DNA from: Oxalobacteraceae bacterium
Lineage (GTDB): Bacteria > Pseudomonadota > Gammaproteobacteria > Burkholderiales > Burkholderiaceae_D
DNA length: 5,236 bases
Assembly: GCA_947453015.1 (NCBI GenBank)
Contig: CANGFL010000128.1
Span: 1-5,236 of the forward strand
Direction of reading: 5' to 3'
Each line of letters opens with the position of its first letter. The first letter of the stretch is position 1. The position numbers and the translations under genes are program-made. A model generated the notes under the pieces. The model was given only the letters and a program-made list of their open reading frames with translations. It was not told the DNA's origin and made no database searches. This document shows positions 1 to 5,236 of this stretch, piece after piece.

Positions 1-1929
1 GGCGAGGGCGTGATGCAGAGCCCGATCTATCAGCTAATTCGAAAGAACGCTCACGGTAAAGCCGATCGTATCGATTTTCAGTCACAGGATTTAGCGACCG
101 TCATCGGAGGTTATTACACCACCTGTAGTCAGCCGGAGCCGGATTGGTATCTGCGCACCGGATCGATGACATTGGATAACGGTCGTGAGATCGGTATCGC
201 CAAAGATGCTGTCTTGGTGTTTAAGGGTGTTCCGGTAGCGGGTACGCCACATATTTCTTTTCCGCTGAGTGACGAGCGAGTGTCTGGTTTTCTGGCGCCA
301 ACCATTGCGACTTCGACGTCCGGCGGTTTGGAAGTAACCACGCCTTACTACTGGAACATTGCACCGAATCGAGATTTAGTTCTTGCCCCTCACTACATTG
401 CACGACGTGGACTCATGATGGGTGGTACGGCTCGTTATTTGGGTGAAGAGTATTCTGGTCAGACACGATTTGAAGTGATTGATCGCGATGCGCAAACTCA
501 CGATAGTCGCTATGCGATTTCATCGCGCCACAAAGAAGACTTGGGATCAGGTCTGACGTTTACGTCAAACCTGAATATGGCATCGGATAATAATTACGCT
601 CAGGATTTTCCGTTTAGCCACGTATGGGCGTATCAACCCGGCGTGAGTCGTCGCGTGTTGCCACGTGATGTACGAGTTGATTATGGTTCGCAGGATTCAA
701 ATGCCAGTGTTCGAGTCATTGAATATCAAATTCTTCAAGATTCAAATCTGAGCGCTAAAATTCTGTCTCCTTACAGCCGATTGCCGCAGCTGAAATATAA
801 CTACTACGGCGATAACGAAGGCAGCCTTAGCTGGACCTTTGCTTCTGAATTCACGCGTTTTTATAACTCTACCGTGCCAGTGGTGGGTATGCCGCGTCAA
901 GGCGATCGGATGATAGTAAATCCACGATTGACCTATAACTATTCTAGCGGTGGTTTTTTTATTCGCCCCAGCGTTTCTGCGCATGAGACTGTGTACAGTC
1001 TAGATGAAACAGCAGATCCGGCTATGAAAGCGCCAACACGGTTTTTACCAACGCTGTCGATTGATTCTGGTCTTATCTTTGAACGCGATGCCAGTTTGTT
1101 TGGTAATGCGGCGGTACAAACGCTTGAGCCCCGTTTGTTTTACACCAATACACCGTATAAGCGCCAAGATTCGCTGTTGTACCCCAACTTCGATTCCAGT
1201 GAAGCGGATTTCAACTACGCGACGGTGTTTAGAGAAAACCGTTTTGTTGGTAGTGATCGTATTGGTGATTCGAATCAGTTGACCTCAGCCTTGATGACGC
1301 GCTATCTCGAAACTAATGGCGTAGAGCGAGTACGTTTAGCAGTCGCGCAGCGTTTTTCATTTGCTGAACAACGCGTATCGCTTGATCAATCAACTACCGC
1401 TTCATCTGAAACTCGCTCCGATTTATTGTTTTTGGGTTCAGGACGTGTGACGGATCAGCTGCGGTTAGACTCGAATTTCCAGTATAGTCAGACGCGGACT
1501 GAGCTCAACCGTATGAACGTTGGCGCATTCTGGCAGCCTGCGCCTATGAAAGTGTTGAACGTTCAATATCGTCGCGACGTTCGAAATTTACCGAATGATC
1601 CCAACTCCAATTTCGAATTGATTGATATTTCAAGTCAGTGGCCTATTGGTGATCGTTGGTATGGTGTTGGACGGCTTAGCTACTTGCTTAAGGAAAGCAA
1701 GCTGGGTCAATCGCTCGCCGGCCTAGAGTACAAAGCCGATTGCTGGATTTTTAGAATGATTGGCCAAAAAGTTCCTACTGCTCAGGGTGTCTCAAATACG
1801 ATGTTCTTCCTGCAGTTGGAATTTAATGGATTGTCTATGCTGGGCGCGAATCCTATGAAGGCTCTGCGAGCCAACGTACCTGGCTACCAACCTTTGGGTC
1901 AGACGGACTATCCCTACGAAACTTATTAA
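1..1929 (+). CDS. lptD: LPS-assembly protein LptD, 5'-truncated by the window edge
   Basis: LptD is the outer-membrane beta-barrel that, with the lipoprotein LptE, inserts lipopolysaccharide into the outer leaflet. The frame is open from base 1 (GGC GAG GGC before a GTG at 10), so the GTG/ATG pair at 10-15 is internal and not the true start. About 642 codons are visible against 784 residues in E. coli; the signal peptide and the first part of the periplasmic jellyroll are missing. The remaining jellyroll ends around the motif PYYWNIAPN (343-369), preceded by SGFLAP; both closely match the E. coli protein where the barrel begins. The rest is barrel, rich in alternating aromatic and polar residues, with FERD and QTLEPRLFY motifs matching E. 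coli FERD and QTLEPRAQY. Only two cysteines are visible, at 124-126 and 1741-1743, matching E. coli C173 and C725. The protein ends with a short tail after NVPGYQ. Identification is firm; the family is essential in most Gram-negatives. Confidence 0.96.
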   Translation, partial: GEGVMQSPIYQLIRKNAHGKADRIDFQSQDLATVIGGYYTTCSQPEPDWYLRTGSMTLDNGREIGIAKDAVLVFKGVPVAGTPHISFPLSDERVSGFLAPTIATSTSGGLEVTTPYYWNIAPNRDLVLAPHYIARRGLMMGGTARYLGEEYSGQTRFEVIDRDAQTHDSRYAISSRHKEDLGSGLTFTSNLNMASDNNYAQDFPFSHVWAYQPGVSRRVLPRDVRVDYGSQDSNASVRVIEYQILQDSNLSAKILSPYSRLPQLKYNYYGDNEGSLSWTFASEFTRFYNSTVPVVGMPRQGDRMIVNPRLTYNYSSGGFFIRPSVSAHETVYSLDETADPAMKAPTRFLPTLSIDSGLIFERDASLFGNAAVQTLEPRLFYTNTPYKRQDSLLYPNFDSSEADFNYATVFRENRFVGSDRIGDSNQLTSALMTRYLETNGVERVRLAVAQRFSFAEQRVSLDQSTTASSETRSDLLFLGSGRVTDQLRLDSNFQYSQTRTELNRMNVGAFWQPAPMKVLNVQYRRDVRNLPNDPNSNFELIDISSQWPIGDRWYGVGRLSYLLKESKLGQSLAGLEYKADCWIFRMIGQKVPTAQGVSNTMFFLQLEFNGLSMLGANPMKALRANVPGYQPLGQTDYPYETY

Positions 1930-1937
1930 CTGTGACT

Positions 1938-2024
1938 ATGATTAAAATTAGTAACTTAGTGTTGACTGCGATTGAACGTAGTGCCTTGGTAGCTCTTTTG
2001 TTGGTGAGTGCCCATAGTTTTGCG
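1938..2024 (+). other. Sec signal peptide coding segment of SurA
   Basis: The segment encodes 29 residues beginning MIKISNLVLT, then a hydrophobic stretch and S-F-A before a glutamine, which fits the small-x-small rule of signal peptidase I. It is somewhat unusual in having a Glu-Arg pair (IERSA) just before the hydrophobic core. No cysteine follows the cleavage site, so this is not a lipoprotein signal. The cleavage position is inferred from the pattern only. Confidence 0.8.
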
Positions 2025-3308
2025 CAAGACAAGAGCACGGGGAAACAACCCGTACTAGTGGATGCCATCGTTGCAGTGGTTAACACTGACGTCATTACGC
2101 TAAAAGAATTAGATGATCGAGTTCGTTTGGTTGAGCAGCGACTCAAGCGTCAAAACACGCAAATGCCACCGCGTGAAATATTGCAGCGTCAATTACTTGA
2201 GCGAATGATAGTCACACGTGCCCAAATGCAGATGGCTAGAGATAGCGGTATTCGGGTTGACGACATTATGTTAGATCGTGCTGTGTCGCGGATCGCCGAG
2301 CAAAATCAGTTATCACTTCAAACCTTTCGTGATCAGCTAGAACGTGATGGATTGTCATTCGCACGATTTAGAGAAGAAATTCGTGAAGAAATTACTTTGC
2401 AACGTTTGCGTGAGCGTGAAGTCGATAACAAGTTGCAGATAGGTGAATCGGAAGTTGATAATTACCTGGCCGCGTCTGCGGGTAAGAATGATGCCGGACT
2501 GCAGGAAATCAACCTTGCTCAAATTTTGGTGCGCGTACCAGAAAATGCCTCACCTCAGCAGATAGCTGATCGTCGCAAGCGTGCTGAAACAGCGATCGCA
2601 CAACTAAAATCGGGTGCTGATTTTGCTAAGACCGCAGCGAGTTTTTCTGATGCTGGTGATGCGCTGAGCGGCGGCGATCTCGGTTGGCGTAGTGTCTCGC
2701 GCTTACCGCAGTTGTTTGTCGATGCGGTAGAAAAAATCAATGAAGGTGAAATTGCACCCTTAGTGCGCAGCGCGAATGGCTTTCATGTACTCCGACTGAA
2801 TGGCCGTCGTATCGCGACTCTCGCGAAAGGTTCGTCAGGCACCATGGTGCAACAAACGCGTGCGCGACACATACTGATCAAGGTCAATCAGATTGTTTCA
2901 TCGGGTGAGGCGCGCCGTAAATTGGCAGAGCTGCGGGAACGTTTACAAAACAAGGCTGCCAAATTCGAAGATTTAGCACGTCTATATTCCAACGATGGCT
3001 CCGCTAGCAAAGGTGGCGACCTTGGTTGGATTTATCCCGGCGATACTGTGCCAGAGTTTGAGCGCGGTATGAATGCATTGAGTCCCGGTGAAGTTTCGCA
3101 GCCTATCGAATCGCCGTTTGGTTTTCATTTGATTGAAGTATTAGAGCGCAAGACCGAAGAAGTCTCGCGTGAGCGTCAACGTCTGATGGCGCGTCAGTCA
3201 TTGCGTGAGCAAAAGCTCGACGAAGCCTATGAAGATTGGTTGCGTCAGCTGCGTGATCGCGCCTATGTCGAGTACCGACTAGACGAATTCAATCCGCGTC
3301 AGCAGTAA
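1938..3308 (+). CDS. surA: Periplasmic chaperone and peptidyl-prolyl isomerase SurA
   Basis: SurA escorts unfolded outer-membrane proteins, LptD among them, across the periplasm. From ATG 1938 the protein has 456 residues (E. coli 428). A Sec signal peptide covers residues 1-29, with hydrophobic core ALVALLLVSA and likely cleavage SFA|Q. The helical chaperone N-domain spans about 39-183 (VDAIVAVVNTDVIT, then QRQLLERMI). Parvulin domain P1 spans about 190-291 and P2 about 306-403, followed by a C-terminal helix ending near 453 that packs with the N-domain in this family. P2 keeps ARHILIK (H311), D353, GGDLGW and FGFHLIEV (H397). P1 has GGDLGW and GFHVL (H283) but Gln195 and Ala239 where P2 has H311 and D353, so P1 is probably not catalytic. 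An in-frame GTG at 1932, two codons upstream, is an alternative start; neither start has a clear ribosome binding site. lptD ends only 8 bases before the ATG, suggesting coupled translation. Confidence 0.96.
   Translation: MIKISNLVLTAIERSALVALLLVSAHSFAQDKSTGKQPVLVDAIVAVVNTDVITLKELDDRVRLVEQRLKRQNTQMPPREILQRQLLERMIVTRAQMQMARDSGIRVDDIMLDRAVSRIAEQNQLSLQTFRDQLERDGLSFARFREEIREEITLQRLREREVDNKLQIGESEVDNYLAASAGKNDAGLQEINLAQILVRVPENASPQQIADRRKRAETAIAQLKSGADFAKTAASFSDAGDALSGGDLGWRSVSRLPQLFVDAVEKINEGEIAPLVRSANGFHVLRLNGRRIATLAKGSSGTMVQQTRARHILIKVNQIVSSGEARRKLAELRERLQNKAAKFEDLARLYSNDGSASKGGDLGWIYPGDTVPEFERGMNALSPGEVSQPIESPFGFHLIEVLERKTEEVSRERQRLMARQSLREQKLDEAYEDWLRQLRDRAYVEYRLDEFNPRQQ
2505..2810 (+). other. 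SurA parvulin domain P1, probably inactive
   Basis: This is the first of two homologous rotamase domains. It aligns with P2 through GGDLGW and the GFH motif near its end. The histidine usual at the domain's first strand is Gln (CAA 2520-2522), and the position of Pin1 Cys113, Asp in P2, is Ala (GCT 2652-2654). In E. coli SurA this domain is also inactive as an isomerase and contributes to peptide binding. Boundaries are approximate. Confidence 0.75.
2853..3146 (+). other. SurA parvulin domain P2, likely active
   Basis: This is the second rotamase domain. It keeps the RHIL histidine, the Asp at the Pin1 Cys113 position (within YSNDGSASKGGDLGW), the PEF segment and the FGFHLIEV strand with its histidine. 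These are the expected parvulin active-site positions, so it is the domain likely to carry any prolyl isomerase activity. Boundaries are approximate and activity is inferred from motifs. Confidence 0.8.
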
Positions 3309-3320
3309 TTGGTCGGCAGT

Positions 3321-4340
3321 ATGTTTTGTCCGCGCATTGCCATTACCTGCGGAGAGCCAGCCGGTGTGGGCCCAGAAATTTCTGTGCGCGCGGCCCTAGA
3401 AGCAGCAGACAGTGAGATTGTATTGATCGGCGATGCGATCCAAATTAAGTCACTGGCCGCGCAAATAGATCCGCACCAAGTCATCCACACTATTAAAACG
3501 GATGATCTTTCAAAAGCGCCCAGACAGGCGGGCCGCATTCAGGTGATTGACTGCCCGCTCAGCGTCAGGCCGATTCCCGGAAAGCTTGATCCTGCTAACG
3601 GGCGCTCCGTACTTCAAACATTGGATATCGCCATTGACGGTGCAATGCATCAGCAGTTTGATGCTGTGGTCACTGCGCCTGTGCAAAAAAGCACCATCAA
3701 CGATGCGGGAGTTGCATTCACTGGCCACACCGAATATCTCGCAGAGAGAACTAATACGCCTCAAGTAGTGATGATGTTGCTGGGTCCGGCAGGTGGCTAC
3801 ACATTACGTGTTGCGTTAGCGACGACGCATTTGGCGTTGAAAGATGTCTCAGTAGCGATTACTCAATCTAGTTTATTCCGAACGCTGGAAATTATTCATA
3901 CTGACTTGATCCATCGGTTTGGCATTGCTCATCCCAAAATTTTAGTTGCAGGTTTAAATCCGCATGCAGGCGAGGGCGGTTATCTCGGTCGCGAAGAGAT
4001 CGATGTTATTCAACCCGTAATCGATCAATGCCTTAGTAAAAATTGGCAAGTCTCCGGCCCCTATCCGGCAGATACCTTGTTTCAACCAAAGTATCTGAAA
4101 GACGCTGATTGCGTGCTGGCGATGTATCACGATCAGGGTTTGCCAGTACTTAAGCATGCGACTTTCGGAGAGGGTGTGAACATCACCTTAGGTCTTCCCA
4201 TTATTCGCACGTCGGTTGATCACGGCACTGCTCTAGATATTGCTGAGCAAGGTTTGGGTCTGGCGGATCATTCGAGTATGAGCGCTGCTTTGCATACTGC
4301 GATAGAGATGATTCACGCATCCCGCAGTACGATTCAATGA
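3321..4340 (+). CDS. pdxA: 4-hydroxythreonine-4-phosphate dehydrogenase PdxA
   Basis: PdxA oxidises 4-phosphohydroxy-L-threonine with NAD(P)+; the product decarboxylates to 3-amino-2-oxopropyl phosphate, which PdxJ uses to build pyridoxine 5'-phosphate (vitamin B6, DXP-dependent route). It acts in the cytoplasm as a metal-dependent dimer. From ATG 3321 it has 339 residues (E. coli 329). Visible motifs are [12 protein letters not shown] (8-19), TAPVQKSTI (118-126), [10 protein letters not shown] (133-142) and DHGTALDIA (300-308). The three metal-binding histidines of the family are present: H170 in ATTHLAL, H215 in NPHAGEGG and H270 in YHDQG. The frame extends upstream to a TTG at 3309, directly after the surA stop. 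I prefer ATG 3321 because it puts the PRIAIT strand at the usual distance from the N-terminus, but no good Shine-Dalgarno decides it. The gene lies 12 bases after surA and overlaps rsmA. The protein looks complete. Confidence 0.96.
   Translation: MFCPRIAITCGEPAGVGPEISVRAALEAADSEIVLIGDAIQIKSLAAQIDPHQVIHTIKTDDLSKAPRQAGRIQVIDCPLSVRPIPGKLDPANGRSVLQTLDIAIDGAMHQQFDAVVTAPVQKSTINDAGVAFTGHTEYLAERTNTPQVVMMLLGPAGGYTLRVALATTHLALKDVSVAITQSSLFRTLEIIHTDLIHRFGIAHPKILVAGLNPHAGEGGYLGREEIDVIQPVIDQCLSKNWQVSGPYPADTLFQPKYLKDADCVLAMYHDQGLPVLKHATFGEGVNITLGLPIIRTSVDHGTALDIAEQGLGLADHSSMSAALHTAIEMIHASRSTIQ
4337..4340 (+). other. ATGA stop/start overlap joining pdxA and rsmA
   Basis: The rsmA ATG (4337-4339) shares bases with the pdxA TGA (4338-4340). 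No Shine-Dalgarno-like run precedes it, so rsmA is probably translated by ribosomes finishing pdxA. The overlap is seen directly; the coupling is inferred. Confidence 0.85.
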
Positions 4341-5101
4341 AGCACATTCCACGCAAACGTTTTGGTCAGAATTTTTTGACTGACCGTCATGTACTGAATG
4401 AAATTATTCAGTCGATAGCGCCACAAGCCGATGATTTTATGGTGGAGATTGGACCTGGACAAGGTGCGATGACATCTTTGCTGCTGGATGGACTTAATCA
4501 GTTGCAGGTGGTCGAATTAGATCGTGATTTAGTTCAGATCTTGGAAAAAAAATTCCAACATCGTGCATTAAAAATTCACTCAGGTGATGCGCTTAAATTT
4601 GATTTTGCATCCTTGGCACAGATAGATAAAAAATTGCGAGTGGTGGGTAATCTTCCCTACAACATCTCGACACCCCTCTTGTTTCATCTGGCTGATTATG
4701 TTGGCAGCATCATTGATCAACATTTCATGCTTCAAAAAGAAGTCGTGCAACGCATGGTTGCCGCACCTGGTAGCAAAGACTATGGGCGTCTCTCGGTCAT
4801 GCTGCAGTGGCGCTATCAGATGGATTTATTGTTTATTGTTCCGCCCACTGCATTTGATCCACCGCCCAAAGTGGAGTCAGCTATTGTGCGCATGAAGCCG
4901 CTAGCCGAGCCCCTAGTCTGTGATCAGCACAAGCTTGAGCAAGTAGTCACTAAGGCATTCTCGCAGCGGCGCAAGGTAATTCGGAATTGTGTGGCCGGTA
5001 TGTTTACTGAAAGTGATTTGATCAATGCAGGTATTGATCCTCAAACCCGGCCAGAGACAGTAGCGCTAGCCCAGTACGTGAATCTGGCGCGAATTTTATA
5101 A
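4337..5101 (+). CDS. rsmA: 16S rRNA (adenine1518-N6/adenine1519-N6)-dimethyltransferase RsmA (KsgA)
   Basis: RsmA uses S-adenosylmethionine to dimethylate the two adjacent adenines in the 3'-terminal hairpin of 16S rRNA, a late step and checkpoint in 30S subunit assembly; its loss gives kasugamycin resistance in E. coli. The 254-residue protein (E. coli 273) is full length for the family. In order it shows the N-terminal [10 protein letters not shown] (7-16), SAM-binding motif [12 protein letters not shown] (36-46), acidic residue E60 in VVELDRDL for the SAM ribose, GDALKFDF (83-90), the catalytic motif NLPYNIS (105-111), a YGRLSVMLQ segment (149-157), [14 protein letters not shown] (173-186), and the C-terminal [10 protein letters not shown] (208-217). 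The start ATG overlaps the pdxA stop as ATGA, so translation is probably coupled. Unlike enterics, no apaG or apaH follows. Confidence 0.97.
   Translation: MKHIPRKRFGQNFLTDRHVLNEIIQSIAPQADDFMVEIGPGQGAMTSLLLDGLNQLQVVELDRDLVQILEKKFQHRALKIHSGDALKFDFASLAQIDKKLRVVGNLPYNISTPLLFHLADYVGSIIDQHFMLQKEVVQRMVAAPGSKDYGRLSVMLQWRYQMDLLFIVPPTAFDPPPKVESAIVRMKPLAEPLVCDQHKLEQVVTKAFSQRRKVIRNCVAGMFTESDLINAGIDPQTRPETVALAQYVNLARIL
4541..4558 (+). repeat. Short perfect inverted repeat with an eight-A run inside rsmA
   Basis: TTGGAA (4541-4546) is mirrored by TTCCAA (4553-4558) around six A residues; together they contain a run of eight A (4545-4552). It encodes LEKKFQ and needs no explanation beyond Lys-Lys codons. 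A six-pair AT-rich stem is weak, so a regulatory role is not claimed. Confidence 0.4.
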
Positions 5102-5135
5102 ACCATCCATTTGCGCCGGATATCGCCAATAATCT
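5102..5135. other. Spacer between convergent rsmA and gloA
   Basis: These 34 bases separate the two stop codons. I see only a marginal bulged stem (TTGCG at 5111-5115 with CGCCAA at 5124-5129) and no following T run on either strand, so no intrinsic terminator is called. Any termination signal must be Rho-dependent or lie within the opposing gene. Confidence 0.7.
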
Positions 5136-5236
5136 TTAAGCGTCGCGTTCTATCAATTCAATTTTGTAGCCGTCAGGATCTTGGATAAAGGCGATCACTG
5201 TGGAGCCACCTTTAACTGGGCCAGCTTCACGCGTTA
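5136..5236 (-). CDS. gloA: Lactoylglutathione lyase (glyoxalase I), C-terminal end only
   Basis: Glyoxalase I isomerises the hemithioacetal of methylglyoxal and glutathione to S-lactoylglutathione in the cytoplasm. Only the last 32 codons are in the window; the gene enters from the right edge. The visible protein reads [16 protein letters not shown] then [16 protein letters not shown] and a TAA stop. From memory this is nearly identical to the end of E. coli GloA, which has [16 protein letters not shown] and [11 protein letters not shown]. The Glu in KIEL (codon at 5157-5159) matches E. coli Glu122, a metal ligand; the other ligands lie outside the window. The protein ends six residues after this Glu, a little shorter than E. 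coli. It runs opposite to the lptD-rsmA operon and should have its own promoter beyond the window. Other vicinal-oxygen-chelate proteins are less likely given the match. Confidence 0.92.
   Translation of the reverse strand, partial: TREAGPVKGGSTVIAFIQDPDGYKIELIERDA

Noticed and set aside
10..15. GTG-ATG as a start codon for lptD
   Set aside because: The frame is open to base 1 and the encoded protein begins in the middle of the periplasmic domain; the true start lies before the window.
954..960. Run of seven T in lptD as a slippage or phase-variation site
   Set aside because: It is explained by Gly-Phe-Phe codons, the frame is intact, and a run of this length is common by chance.
129..984. 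Minus-strand open frames of 60-80 codons inside lptD
   Set aside because: They lie opposite a well-matched conserved gene, have no recognisable domains or ribosome binding sites, and are expected by chance.
1061..1282. A plus-strand 73-codon frame inside lptD
   Set aside because: It is a frame-shifted reading of the LptD barrel, with no independent features.
1853..2146. A minus-strand 97-codon frame across the lptD-surA junction
   Set aside because: It is antisense to the conserved LptD end and the SurA signal peptide, has low-complexity Ser/Thr content, and resembles no known family.
2505..3146. Two similar segments in surA as a recent tandem duplication
   Set aside because: They are the two ancient parvulin domains typical of SurA and have diverged widely at the DNA level.
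5111..5130. Possible intrinsic terminator after rsmA
   Set aside because: The stem is only about five pairs with a bulge and no T run follows on either strand.
1..5236. A previously undescribed system in this window
   Set aside because: Every stretch is accounted for by conserved housekeeping genes in a known order; I see no extra gene, cassette or repeat array.

Overview
The window is a stretch of Gram-negative housekeeping chromosome, most likely from a betaproteobacterium (Burkholderiales-like). It reads lptD (3' part) > surA > pdxA > rsmA on the plus strand, then the 3' end of gloA on the minus strand, converging on rsmA. The lptD-surA-pdxA-rsmA order is shared by beta- and gammaproteobacteria. 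In enterics, rsmA is followed by apaG-apaH; here a glyoxalase gene sits there instead. From memory, gloA beside ksgA/rsmA occurs in Burkholderiales. The wording of the SurA C-terminus and of the LptD C-terminus (NVPGYQ-like) also fits that group. The assignment is an inference and was not tested by a search.

Layout: 1-1929 is lptD, open at the left edge and lacking its signal peptide and the first part of its periplasmic domain. 1938-3308 is surA (possible GTG start at 1932). 3321-4340 is pdxA (possible TTG start at 3309). 4337-5101 is rsmA, overlapping pdxA by an ATGA. 5102-5135 is a 34-base spacer with no convincing terminator. 5136-5236 is the last 32 codons of gloA on the minus strand, continuing past the right edge. 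There is no gene-free stretch longer than 34 bases, and I see no tRNA, rRNA, mobile element, CRISPR array or clear promoter.

The four plus-strand genes are so tightly packed that they almost certainly form one transcript, with translation of each gene feeding the next; none of the three internal starts has a good Shine-Dalgarno sequence. LptD and SurA are functionally linked: SurA is the periplasmic chaperone that helps LptD and other outer-membrane barrels fold. PdxA (vitamin B6 synthesis) and RsmA (16S rRNA dimethylation) are cytoplasmic passengers in the same operon. GloA detoxifies methylglyoxal and is transcribed separately.

I found no new or unusual system. The points worth a second look are modest: a single C-terminal cysteine in LptD, a first SurA parvulin domain lacking two active-site positions, the position of gloA, and start codon ambiguity.
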